Positions 52,097-61,466 of a DNA stretch of 64,000 bases are shown piece by piece. This DNA comes from Butyrivibrio sp. XPD2002 (GTDB lineage Bacteria; Bacillota; Clostridia; Lachnospirales; Lachnospiraceae), in the NCBI RefSeq assembly GCF_000423945.1, contig NZ_AUIY01000004.1, positions 124,001 through 188,000 on the forward strand, read 5' to 3'. Within the stretch, counting starts at the first letter, position 1. Every line of letters begins with the position of its first letter. The notes below the pieces were generated by a model. That model saw nothing but the letters and a program-made list of their open reading frames with translations, ran no database searches and was not told the origin of the DNA. The translations under genes were made by a program, and so were the position numbers.

Positions 52097-52765
52097 ATGA
52101 CGAGGTTTTTTGATATTCTATTCTCTCTATTGGCAATAATAGTGCTTCTTCCTTTTATGATTCCGATAATGATAGGATTAAAGCTTACCGGGGAACATGA
52201 CATCTTCTACGGACAGGAGAGAATTGGCAAAGGTGGTAAGCCATTTAAGGTGTTAAAATTTGCTACAATGCTTAGAAATAGTCCAAATATGTCTGGCGGA
52301 CTATATACAGAAAAGAATGATCCGAGGATACTTCCTATGGGACGCTTCTTAAGAAAGACAAAGATTAACGAACTGCCACAACTATTAAATATATTATCCG
52401 GAGATATGAGTATAATCGGATATAGACCTTTGGTTGAAAAGGAATTCAAAGAGTATAGTCCTGAAGTTAAGAAAGAACTTGCAAAATCAAGACCGGGATT
52501 ATCTGGGATAGGATCAATAGTTTTTCGGAACGAAGAAGAAATTCTCCAGAACTTTAATAGTCATGAGGAAAAAGATAAGTTCTACTTTGATGTCATTATG
52601 CCATATAAAGGTAAGCTTGAAGCTTGGTATGTTAATCATAAAAATGTGTTTTTGTATTGGCTACTGTTAGTGATGACAATTGAGGCGGTTATTAAGGAAC
52701 ATACTGAGTGGGAAAAACTAAAAGATATTCCGGAACCACCAGAAGAAATAAAAAGATTTCTATGA
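52097..52765 (+). CDS. Initiating sugar-phosphate transferase, short form (PglC/WcaJ C-terminal type)
   Basis: A 222-residue protein: one N-terminal re-entrant membrane helix (FFDILFSLLAIIVLLPFMI), then VLKFATML, INELPQLLNILSGDMSIIGYRP and RPGLSGIGS. The C-terminus has a second hydrophobic stretch (FLYWLLLVMTIEAV). It transfers a sugar-1-phosphate to the lipid carrier. Its presence alongside the long form at 44739 suggests either two glycans or a recently swapped initiating enzyme. The remnant at 29021 is a third, decayed copy of this type. Confidence 0.92.
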   Translation: MTRFFDILFSLLAIIVLLPFMIPIMIGLKLTGEHDIFYGQERIGKGGKPFKVLKFATMLRNSPNMSGGLYTEKNDPRILPMGRFLRKTKINELPQLLNILSGDMSIIGYRPLVEKEFKEYSPEVKKELAKSRPGLSGIGSIVFRNEEEILQNFNSHEEKDKFYFDVIMPYKGKLEAWYVNHKNVFLYWLLLVMTIEAVIKEHTEWEKLKDIPEPPEEIKRFL

Positions 52766-52813
52766 AATCTTTTGTTTTTTATTTAGTACTATTAGTATGA
52801 GAGGATTTTTTTG

Positions 52814-53578
52814 ATGGACGAATTGGTCTCAATCATCATGCCATCGTATAACACGGAACAATACATATCAGATTCTATCAAGTCTATACAGGCACAGATT
52901 TATGAAAATTGGGAACTGCTAATTGTAGATGATTGTTCTACAGATAATACAGTAGAAGTGATTAAGTCATTCAATGAACCTCGTATAAGACTGTTTTATA
53001 ATGAAAAGAATTCAGGGGCAGCAATATCGAGGAATTATGCACTTAGGGAAGCGAGAGGGAAATGGATAGCATTTCTTGATTCGGATGATACATGGGGGCC
53101 TGAAAAACTACTAAAGCAGATAAAGTTTATGAAGGATAACAATTATTCATTCACGTTTACAGATTATAGAATCTGTTTGAATGGAGAATGGATGCCATAT
53201 ATTTGTACAGGTCCCAATGTCGTAAATAAAAGGAAAATGTATGATTACTGCTATTTTTCGACAATTACAGTTATGTATGATAGAGAAAAAATAGGACTTA
53301 TTCAAATAGCTGATTTGAAAAAAAATAATGATTATGCTATGTGGCTGCAGGCAATTGAGAAGAGTAATGCGTATAGGTTACCTGAGTGCCTTTCTTTTTA
53401 TATTAAGCATGATGGCTCAGTATCGAGTGGAAGTAAGGTTAAGCTAATAACATGGCATTACAAATTGTTCAGGGATGGACTGGGGATGAATGCAGTAATA
53501 TCAGGAGCACTTACTGTTAATAATATAATTCATGGTTTTTTGAAAAAGATATATTATAAAGAAGCTGTAGAGAATTAA
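52814..53578 (+). CDS. GT2 family glycosyltransferase
   Basis: A 254-residue protein; the ATG at 52814 has GAGG at 9 bp. The GT-A fold is complete: VSIIMPSYNTEQYI, DDCSTDNTVEVI, FLDSDDTW (the D-x-D metal site near 95) and a later catalytic-base region (NDYAMWLQAIEK). It adds one sugar to the growing repeat unit at the cytoplasmic membrane face. Donor unknown. Confidence 0.93.
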   Translation: MDELVSIIMPSYNTEQYISDSIKSIQAQIYENWELLIVDDCSTDNTVEVIKSFNEPRIRLFYNEKNSGAAISRNYALREARGKWIAFLDSDDTWGPEKLLKQIKFMKDNNYSFTFTDYRICLNGEWMPYICTGPNVVNKRKMYDYCYFSTITVMYDREKIGLIQIADLKKNNDYAMWLQAIEKSNAYRLPECLSFYIKHDGSVSSGSKVKLITWHYKLFRDGLGMNAVISGALTVNNIIHGFLKKIYYKEAVEN

Positions 53579-53592
53579 GGAGATAATTATAA

Positions 53593-54915
53593 ATGGACCT
53601 TTATAACAAATTAGTAGCTAAAGAAGAATCAATTGCTCTTGTTGGTCTTGGTTATGTCGGAATGCCTATAGCGCACGCTTTTGCTAAGAAGGGGCTTAAT
53701 GTTATAGGATTTGATCTTAATAAAGAAAAGATAGAGCTGTATAAATCCGGTGTGGATCCAACAAATGAAGTTGGTAATGATGAGATAAAGAGTACAAGGA
53801 TTCATTTTACTGCAGATGAGGCGGAATTGAAAAATGCAAAATTTATTATTGTTGCTGTGCCAACACCAGTTAATACAGACCATACCCCAGATTTGACACC
53901 AGTTATCTGTGCTTCTGAGATTGTAGGAAGAAATCTTCTGAAAGAATCGATTGTTGTGTATGAGTCTACCGTTTATCCAGGATGCACAGAAGATGTTTGT
54001 ATTCCGATTCTTGAAAGGGAGTCAGGATTAAAGTGTGGCGAGGAGTTTAAGGTTGGCTATTCGCCGGAGCGTATTAACCCAGGAGACAAAGTACATCGTT
54101 TAGAAAATATCTGTAAAATTGTATCAGGAATTGATAAAGAGTCACTCGATACCATAAAAGCTGTTTATGACATAGTAATTGAGGTTGGGACATATCCTGT
54201 TTCGAATCTTCGAACAGCAGAGGCGGTTAAGGTTGTTGAGAATAGTCAGCGAGATATAAACATCGCTTTTATGAATGAACTTGCAATGGTATTCGACCGC
54301 ATGAGCATTGACACAAATGAAGTTGTGGATGGCATGAATACCAAATGGAATGCTCTTGGTTTCAGACCAGGATTGGTAGGAGGTCATTGTATAGGCGTTG
54401 ACCCATATTACTTCACTTATGAGGCGGAAAAACTTGGATATCATAGCCAGATTATTCTTAATGGTCGTATTGTGAATGATCATATGGGGGCATATGTTGC
54501 TGATGCTGCTATTAGAAAGATGATTAAGGCTGGCCAGGCACCGAAGAAAAGCAATGTGGTAATTCTTGGATTAACCTTTAAAGAGAATTGTCCTGATACA
54601 AGAAACAGTAAGGTTAATGATATTATAAACGAACTGAAAAGATTCAGAATTAGACCTATTGTTGTGGATCCTTGGGCAAATGAGAAAGATGCGAAAAAAG
54701 AGTATGGAATAGATCTTACTAAACTCGATGATGTTCATGATGCTGACTGTGTGATAGTGGCTGTGGCTCATGATGAGTTTAAGGCTATGGGTTTAGATAA
54801 GATAAAATCCTTATTCAAGAACGGGCCTGACAGGGAAAAGGTTCTTATCGATGTGAAGGGATTGTATAAAGTTGAAGATTTGAAAGCTTCAGGAATGTTT
54901 TGGTGGAGGCTTTAA
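53593..54915 (+). CDS. UDP-HexNAc (or UDP-sugar) 6-dehydrogenase, WbpA/TviB-like
   Basis: A 440-residue protein after AAGGAG. Residues 15-30 have the NAD motif GLGYVGMP; next come VPTPVN, STVYPGCTED and YSPERINPGDK. The catalytic Cys lies in GGHCIGVDPYYF (about residue 265), preceded by a Lys in AEAVKVVENS. The C-terminal nucleotide domain begins ILGLTFKENCPDTRNSKV. This layout fits the UDP-GlcNAc/GalNAc to uronic-acid dehydrogenases used for capsules. It supplies an acidic sugar. The repeat unit may thus be anionic (inference). Confidence 0.93.
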   Translation: MDLYNKLVAKEESIALVGLGYVGMPIAHAFAKKGLNVIGFDLNKEKIELYKSGVDPTNEVGNDEIKSTRIHFTADEAELKNAKFIIVAVPTPVNTDHTPDLTPVICASEIVGRNLLKESIVVYESTVYPGCTEDVCIPILERESGLKCGEEFKVGYSPERINPGDKVHRLENICKIVSGIDKESLDTIKAVYDIVIEVGTYPVSNLRTAEAVKVVENSQRDINIAFMNELAMVFDRMSIDTNEVVDGMNTKWNALGFRPGLVGGHCIGVDPYYFTYEAEKLGYHSQIILNGRIVNDHMGAYVADAAIRKMIKAGQAPKKSNVVILGLTFKENCPDTRNSKVNDIINELKRFRIRPIVVDPWANEKDAKKEYGIDLTKLDDVHDADCVIVAVAHDEFKAMGLDKIKSLFKNGPDREKVLIDVKGLYKVEDLKASGMFWWRL

Positions 54916-55000
54916 TCAAAGAATCTTATGATTAACAACATGATAAAGCTGCTTTATCAGCACGAATCAGAAAAGGTAAATAATTGGAGTATCTGATAGT

Positions 55001-56152
55001 ATGGATATAGCTAAAAAATTGAAGAAAATATCTGTAAAGCTTGAGATATGTAATGGCAGTGTTTTTAGGTATCCAATAGAAAAGCAGAAGGCATATATTG
55101 CTCATTTCCATGAACCTAAAAATGATATACAGAGAAGTTATTTTCAATACAGATGCCAGATGAAGTTTAATAAGTGGATTATTTCTTTTTTTATTAATCT
55201 CGCTTCATTTCCACTCCTACTATGGTATTTACATAAATCAAATGATAGCATTGATGACTCTATAGAAAATGCTCAGAGTGTATTTTTTGCAAATGGGATG
55301 ATGGATACTATTATTCCCAATATGCTTCGGGAAAAAGCTGGAGTTATTGCGATAGTTAATAATAAAAAAGAAAATCTTACGAAAGAAGATAAGAAATATA
55401 TTCGGGCTCTGTGGAGGCGGTATCCTTTTTCGTTTCAATTTATTGTGAAATGCGTACTGAAAATTCGTTATTACAGCTATGAAATCCAACGAATGCATCC
55501 AGAAAACATTATTACTTGTAACGAGTATTCTTTTACATCTTCTGTATTAACTAACTATTGTGAAGAAAAAGGTATAAAGCACATCAATGTTATGCATGGA
55601 GAGAAGTTATTTTACATGCGTGACAGTTTTTTTCGGTTTCATGAATGTTATGTGTGGGATGATTATTATCGCAAACTATTTCTTCAAATGAGAGCAGATC
55701 AGAGCCAGTTTAGGGTTGCAGTTCCTCCTTCGTTACAATTTCAGGATGATATGGTGGTTTCAAAAACGATAGATTATACGTACTATTTCGGATGTGAAGG
55801 TGGTGAAAGACTGAAAACTATTGTTAAAACTATGATGATGTTAAATAATCAGGGATTAAAAGTGGCGATACGACCACATCCTCGTTATTCTGATTTGAAC
55901 GAGATTCGATCCTATGCTCCTGAACTAGAAATAGAAGATTGTAAGGCTATGGCAATTGAGCAATCGTTGAAGAGAACCCAGAATGCTATTTCTGTATATT
56001 CGACGGTTCTTAATCAGGCATATAACAACGGCATTGGAGTAGTGATAGACGATATTTCAGATAGAGTGAAATATGAGAAACTTGAAGAGAGGCAATACAT
56101 AATGCTTAATAAGCCGCATAAGTTACTATCAGCTTTATTGGAGAAGAGATAA
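55001..56152 (+). CDS. Capsule-type glycosyltransferase (polysialyltransferase-like GT-B)
   Basis: A 383-residue protein after TTGGAG. It has the look of capsular transferases of the GT52/alpha-2,8-like group: HINVMHGEK (near 198), KVAIRPHPRYSDL (near 288, a CMP/UDP-binding region), then SVYSTVLNQAYNNG (near 328). The first third is less conserved, with a hydrophobic helix at about 60-75. Its end overlaps the next gene by one base, so they are coupled. The donor sugar cannot be told. A decayed paralogue lies at 56680-57895. Confidence 0.65.
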   Translation: MDIAKKLKKISVKLEICNGSVFRYPIEKQKAYIAHFHEPKNDIQRSYFQYRCQMKFNKWIISFFINLASFPLLLWYLHKSNDSIDDSIENAQSVFFANGMMDTIIPNMLREKAGVIAIVNNKKENLTKEDKKYIRALWRRYPFSFQFIVKCVLKIRYYSYEIQRMHPENIITCNEYSFTSSVLTNYCEEKGIKHINVMHGEKLFYMRDSFFRFHECYVWDDYYRKLFLQMRADQSQFRVAVPPSLQFQDDMVVSKTIDYTYYFGCEGGERLKTIVKTMMMLNNQGLKVAIRPHPRYSDLNEIRSYAPELEIEDCKAMAIEQSLKRTQNAISVYSTVLNQAYNNGIGVVIDDISDRVKYEKLEERQYIMLNKPHKLLSALLEKR

Positions 56153-56646
56153 TGAGAACGTTAATAAAAAAAATATACTCAAAAATCAATACAACTCGTT
56201 CATTGCGTGGAGTGAAGCATGGGGTAGGGGTAAAGTGTAATTTTCCCTGTCATTTTACAGCAAAGACTGAAATAGGAAATAACTGTCATTTTAATGGAAT
56301 GAACATTTCTGGTAGTGGAAAGGTGGTTATCGGAAGTAATTTTCATTCCGGTAAAAATATTCGGATACTTACTACTTTTCACAATTTTGATCATGGGACT
56401 GCGATTCCTTATGATAAAACCACATATGACAGAGATGTCATTATCGAGGATAACGTTTGGCTAGGGGAGTCTGTGATGATTCTCGGAGGTGTAACAATTG
56501 GTGAAGGTGCCGTTATTCAAGCTGGAAGTGTTGTGTGTAAAGATGTTTCACCACTAGCAATTGCAGGTGGACACCCTGCAGTTCCTTTTAAATACAGGGA
56601 TAAGAATCATTATTATCAATTAAAGGAACAAGGGAGCTTTATGTGA
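56152..56646 (+). CDS. Hexapeptide-repeat (LbH) sugar acetyltransferase
   Basis: A 164-residue protein. The first base of its ATG is the last base of the previous stop. Left-handed beta-helix turns are clear: AKTEIGNNCHFNG, GKVVIGSNFHSG, RDVIIEDNVWLGESV, ILGGVTIGEGAVIQAGSVV. A basic N-terminal helix precedes them, and the end (HPAVPFKYRDK) is that of CapG/WbbJ-type O-acetyltransferases. It likely O-acetylates the polysaccharide repeat. Confidence 0.88.
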   Translation: MRTLIKKIYSKINTTRSLRGVKHGVGVKCNFPCHFTAKTEIGNNCHFNGMNISGSGKVVIGSNFHSGKNIRILTTFHNFDHGTAIPYDKTTYDRDVIIEDNVWLGESVMILGGVTIGEGAVIQAGSVVCKDVSPLAIAGGHPAVPFKYRDKNHYYQLKEQGSFM

Positions 56647-56679
56647 AAAAGATATAAATTATACTCCAGAGGAAAGCAG

Positions 56680-57895
56680 ATGAGAGTTCTTATGACAATA
56701 ACAGATATATACAAGAAAAAAATGGCTGGAATGAACAAGAAACAATATTGCTTTGGAATAAAGATCAATGACATTTTTGATAGTGTTTTTAAATTTTTAA
56801 ATATGCAGACATATTTCTTCTTTCACATGTGTTTTCCGAAGGATATGAGAAGGGACTCAAACATACCTGAAGAAAAATGTGCTTAGAGGAGAAAAAAATT
56901 AAGGACTGGGGAACGGCTTCCAGTACTTTTTCAGATATAATCAAGGAATCAAGGGAAGAGTCAGATATTTTTATTATACGCTGAATACCGGCAGCATGCG
57001 TAAAACAATTTTAGAAACCAATACTGATGTATTACAAATTAATGGAATTGGGAAGCAGATTAAGCTTTTTGTTGATGTATGTGAAGAAGAGGGGGACTTA
57101 CATAGTTACGCTCCATTGGATTATTGGCCTTGATAAGACGAATAATGCGGTTTTTGGGGATAAGCAGATGGAAAAGATTTCTTAATTGAAGCAGATAGGA
57201 AAGGGCATTCCGGTTACAGATATTAGTACGGGAATGAAGAGAAGGATTGAGGTATCTACATCATTAAGCAAATATTATATCTGTTTTTTGTAACGGGACG
57301 AGGATACCATATAATGAAGAACTAATTAATCTTGCGGAGATTGACTTTTGTGAGCAGTATCACTTGACTGATGAAAAAATAATTGTTGTGAAGGATCTAC
57401 TTCTATAGATGTTATATATGAAATGAGACATATATAACATCTGTTTAATGACGAGTGTGTAGATGATAGCCAGGTTATTATTGCCGTTCCAGATAGTATG
57501 ATATTTAAGAATGCCATGGTTATTGAAAACGTAATTTACAATACAGATTATTTCAGGATGAGAATGAACTTGTTTTAGAACATATTTATCAAAGATTGTG
57601 GCAAAAAATGCAATAAGAATGCATTTAGACCATATCCGATATATTTGGACATGAAGATAATAATGAAAATATTTGGTGAGTTTGAAGTTGAAGATGGGAC
57701 AAAGATAAGTAAGGAGTCGATACTCAGAACAAGAAATGTTGTTTCTGTGTATTCAACTGTGTTGATGCAAGCAAAGGCGAATAAAGTTTACCCTTGATTG
57801 ATGATGTAAGTAGGCATGAACAATTTAGGAAGCTTGAAGAATTAAAAATATGCATTGTTGCAGTTCAATACCAAGTTTCTTTCAAACCATTGTAG
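56680..57895 (+). pseudogene. Decayed paralogue of the 55001 glycosyltransferase and neighbours
   Basis: No frame is open for long. At 56680-56886 a 68-codon piece (MRVLMTITDIYKKKM...) remains. Between 57300 and 57780 scattered pieces appear in changing frames: FCEQYHLTDEKIIVVKD, then YPIYLDMKI, then NVVSVYSTVLMQAKANK, which matches SVYSTVLNQAYNNG of the intact gene, and after a shift RKLEE matching its YEKLEE. At least three frameshifts and stops. It is clearly broken and explains the 1-kb gap between coding genes. Confidence 0.75.
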
Positions 57896-57921
57896 TTGAT
57901 TGATGTGTTAGGAGAGTTATA

Positions 57922-59631
57922 ATGAGTTTTGTGATTTCAAATAGAACGTTTTCTAAAGCGCAAAAAGAACATGATATATATTATAGATCAAAGGATAATT
58001 ATTATAATTCTGGGGGGGTGTTAGCTTTTTGTGCCACCAACGCATATGGCGCAAGACTACAAAAGTTTGTTGAATGTATAGGAGAAATAGTAAAAAAGCC
58101 AGGCATAGCCAATAAGATTTCTGACAGGGATTTTTATTTGGTAGTGAAGTATTCTGTAAATGAAAATAAGTTGTATATACAAACAGATTTTATTGGAAGC
58201 CACACTTGTTACCTATACCAAGAAGATGGTTTTTTTTTCATCTCAAATAATCTTGTTGAAATGATAAAAGACATCCAATCTACAGGCAGAAAAGTTTATT
58301 TAGATGAGAGGGAAACAAGAAAGTTTGTATATGCTGGATACAATTACACAGAGAAAACAATATTTAAAAATATTACTATTGTACCTCCAGCAACTAATGT
58401 TGTGATAAGTATTACTGATGGAATGGTAAATTCTTTACAGTATGAAGATTACAGGTTTAAAGGAGAGATTAATAGCGAGGAAGAAGCTGCATCTAGACTT
58501 TATGGTGCAATAGACTTGGTCTTTGCTGATAATTATAGTAATAATACGAAGTACGGACTTGGAGTTAGCGGTGGGCTTGATTCACGTGTTGCTGGATATT
58601 TCGCTAATAAACACAATTATAAAATTGTTCCATACTTCTTAGGCAGAGAAAAGAATGCTCTAGGCATAAGAACTAATGATGCATGTAGAAGTATTGAGGT
58701 GGCAGATGCGCTTGGGATTGGTGATGTAGCGTTCATAAATAATACTGGATTCGAATATAAAAAGCGACTAATTGGCGATGCACTCCATGCACCAATAGGA
58801 TCGCCAAATGTGGCGCAGAATATAGGGTATGATTGGAAGAACTTTGATGTTTTGATACATGGAATGATGGGGGGAGAGTTATTTGGTGGAATTTCGTTCC
58901 TTCAGAGAAAAGATCCTATGGATGCTCATGATATTGCTGCCATGTACCTCAACTCATTAAACTGTGTGCCTAAATCCACAGCAAAATATTCTATTCATGG
59001 TAAAATATTTAACCAATTGCCAGTAATTAAAGAGAGGTATCACTTTAATCAGCTTAATCAGATAATTACCGATGACATAAGTCAAGAATTAGAAGATGAA
59101 ATAGAGAGAATTATCAAAAGGGATTTAGACAATGGTCTGTCTCAGACTAATGCATTGTTTAAGCTGTTTTTATATAAACAATCCAAGAATGTAATTACAG
59201 GCTACTACTCTACGATTGAGGGGACAGTACCATCATTGGGAGTATATTTTAACCCTGTAGTGCTAAGCGAAATGACTAATTGGTCAGATGATTTGTTTTA
59301 TGAAAGAAAGGTGCAGAAGTCGTTGATTAACATGTGTGGCAGCATAAGTGAAGTACGAGATCAAACTATGAAATCAAGCATCTCAAATGGTTACCAGAAT
59401 AGAAATAATTATTTTAATATAGCAGAGCGTGTTATTCGTGGCAGCGGAATGTATTATGATACTTATCCACTGACTTCTTTTGATGAAACTTTGAAGGAAT
59501 TGGAAACCACGAAGACTGTCCAGCTTTTTAAAATTGATTACAGAACGATTATGCTGAGTAAATCAACAATCTCTGATTTGATTCTGAAGATAGCATGGCT
59601 TGAAAAAGAGCTTTCGCTAGAATACATTTAA
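57922..59631 (+). CDS. Asparagine-synthase-like protein
   Basis: A 569-residue protein after AGGAGAG. The PP-loop is SGGLDS (216-221) in GLGVSGGLDSRVAGYF, the ATP-pyrophosphatase signature of asparagine synthetases, followed by HGMMGGELFGG. The N-terminal ~200 residues have the shape of the class-II amidotransferase domain but lack the initiating Cys2 (starts MSFVIS). It thus probably uses ammonia or forms another amide bond on a sugar acid. In EPS loci such enzymes are proposed to amidate uronic acids, which would fit the dehydrogenase at 53593. Inference, not shown. Confidence 0.85.
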   Translation: MSFVISNRTFSKAQKEHDIYYRSKDNYYNSGGVLAFCATNAYGARLQKFVECIGEIVKKPGIANKISDRDFYLVVKYSVNENKLYIQTDFIGSHTCYLYQEDGFFFISNNLVEMIKDIQSTGRKVYLDERETRKFVYAGYNYTEKTIFKNITIVPPATNVVISITDGMVNSLQYEDYRFKGEINSEEEAASRLYGAIDLVFADNYSNNTKYGLGVSGGLDSRVAGYFANKHNYKIVPYFLGREKNALGIRTNDACRSIEVADALGIGDVAFINNTGFEYKKRLIGDALHAPIGSPNVAQNIGYDWKNFDVLIHGMMGGELFGGISFLQRKDPMDAHDIAAMYLNSLNCVPKSTAKYSIHGKIFNQLPVIKERYHFNQLNQIITDDISQELEDEIERIIKRDLDNGLSQTNALFKLFLYKQSKNVITGYYSTIEGTVPSLGVYFNPVVLSEMTNWSDDLFYERKVQKSLINMCGSISEVRDQTMKSSISNGYQNRNNYFNIAERVIRGSGMYYDTYPLTSFDETLKELETTKTVQLFKIDYRTIMLSKSTISDLILKIAWLEKELSLEYI

Positions 59632-59666
59632 GTGAAACGGCACTGATCTGTGTGGAAAAGGTTTTT

Positions 59667-61463
59667 ATGAAAGTACTGATTTTTTCAAGTTATCTATATA
59701 ATCAATCATGGCCGGAGTTTACAAAGAATAAAACCGGATATGGGAAAATACTTAATGATATAGTGAATGCATTGGGAGATTTAGAGGAAGTATATGCAAT
59801 AAGCTATACAATTACATCAGGAAGAGGAGAAAATATTCTTTCACATACTTTTTGGGATTTATTAAAATGCGCTAGAATGTATGATTTTTTTGAAGGGATT
59901 AAGGCCTTTTTTAAATACAACCTTTCATTCAAGAATAGATTAAAGCATATTTATTATTACCTAAATAAGGGTTATGTGAGAAGAACTATAAAAACACTAA
60001 AGCCTGATGTGATTCATGTTCACGGAATTGGAACTGCGATAATACCGGTGATTGAGGTGTGTAAAGAAACGAAAGTACCATATGTTGTTTCACTCCATGG
60101 AATGATAAAGGAGGATGACGAGGCAACAATTTATGATAAGAAAGCGGAAGAAGAGCTTATTAAGAATTCATACGAGGAAAAAGTGCCTATTACAGTAGTA
60201 AGTACTGGCGTAAAGCAAAGACTTGAAAAAGCATATTTGGGGCATCCATCTGAGAATATTTCGGTGGTATTAAATGGAACAAGAGTTCCTAATGAAAAGC
60301 TCATGTATAATTCATGCACAAGCATTATAGACACACTTAATGATCCAGATATAAAAGTTATTACAGTGCTAGGTACTTTGTGTGAAAGAAAAAACCAGAT
60401 ACAGATTGTACGCACTTTTGCAAATGGGGGCATCAATCATAATTGCAAGGTGTTATTATGTGGACAGGATGCCTCAAATGGATATATTAGCAGAGAAATT
60501 ACTAACGCTGGACTTCAAGATGTAATATATGTTATAGGGCACCAGTCACAGGAGAGTATTAAGGGGATTCTTGCACAGGCTCATTTAAATGTTGTAGTAA
60601 GTATAGATGAAGGGTATGGGCTATCAATTATTGAAGGCTTTGTGCAGGGTGTTCCGACTGTAACTTTTCCAGATCTTGATGCTGTTAACGATTTATTCAA
60701 TGAAAATGCCATGGTATTAGCAAAGGGACGGGAAGATAGTGATTTGGCAGAAGCTATTAATATGGCGTTAGATAGAACGTGGGATAAAGATTGGATTATT
60801 GAATATGCAAAAAGGATCTCACTCGAGAAAATGGCTTTAGACTATCAAAGTGAGTATATTGAAATACTCAAAACGGGGGGGTATCCAAATCAAAGCAGAA
60901 CTATTGACTATATTAAAATAATGAGACATTTTGGATACAAAGTCTTGTGCTATGTAGGGAATATCACTGATAATAAAAATCAGTTAAGTCTCGCAGAAGT
61001 GTTGAATGATATACAAGAAGAAAAGATAATAGCGGTTTTTGCTGGCGGAGAGGGAGATGGAAACAGACTTCGTAGGAAACTAGTAGACAATAATCTTTAT
61101 AGTAAAGCTATACTGGCGGGTTTTTGTACAGAGATGGAATCAATATGGGAAAACGTTGACCTAAATGTTTTTATCAGCAAGAATGATGGTTTTGGTCTCG
61201 CAATTATTGAAGGATATAAATGTGGAATACCGTGTGTTATCAACAAAAATCTGGATGCTTTTTCTGATTTGTTTGATGAAAAATGTTGCGTTTCAACGTC
61301 ATTAGTACCGGAAGAAATAGTAACAGCTATTGACTCAGGGCTTATCAGAATATGGGATAGAGATTTTATTAGGGAATACTCTAAAAAATTTTCGTTGGAA
61401 AACATGGCTTGTAATTATGTAAGCATCTTAAAAAATACATGCCAATATGCTAGTGGTGGTTAA
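59667..61463 (+). CDS. GT4 glycosyltransferase with two tandem donor domains
   Basis: A 598-residue protein; the ATG at 59667 has AAAAGG at 5 bp. Residues 1 to about 390 form a complete GT-B enzyme (TGYGKILNDIVNAL, DVIHVHGIGTA, SLHGMI, VLGTLCERKNQ, then SIDEGYGLSIIEGF). A second donor half follows, about 420-598, with the same motifs again: GNITDNKNQLSL, FAGGEGDGNRLRR, SKNDGFGLAIIEGYKCG. Both halves end with SLE[KN]MA. The second copy lacks its own acceptor domain. It may be a duplication that regulates or alters specificity. It is upstream of the polymerase by 3 bp. Confidence 0.85.
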   Translation: MKVLIFSSYLYNQSWPEFTKNKTGYGKILNDIVNALGDLEEVYAISYTITSGRGENILSHTFWDLLKCARMYDFFEGIKAFFKYNLSFKNRLKHIYYYLNKGYVRRTIKTLKPDVIHVHGIGTAIIPVIEVCKETKVPYVVSLHGMIKEDDEATIYDKKAEEELIKNSYEEKVPITVVSTGVKQRLEKAYLGHPSENISVVLNGTRVPNEKLMYNSCTSIIDTLNDPDIKVITVLGTLCERKNQIQIVRTFANGGINHNCKVLLCGQDASNGYISREITNAGLQDVIYVIGHQSQESIKGILAQAHLNVVVSIDEGYGLSIIEGFVQGVPTVTFPDLDAVNDLFNENAMVLAKGREDSDLAEAINMALDRTWDKDWIIEYAKRISLEKMALDYQSEYIEILKTGGYPNQSRTIDYIKIMRHFGYKVLCYVGNITDNKNQLSLAEVLNDIQEEKIIAVFAGGEGDGNRLRRKLVDNNLYSKAILAGFCTEMESIWENVDLNVFISKNDGFGLAIIEGYKCGIPCVINKNLDAFSDLFDEKCCVSTSLVPEEIVTAIDSGLIRIWDRDFIREYSKKFSLENMACNYVSILKNTCQYASGG

Positions 61464-61466
61464 TGG

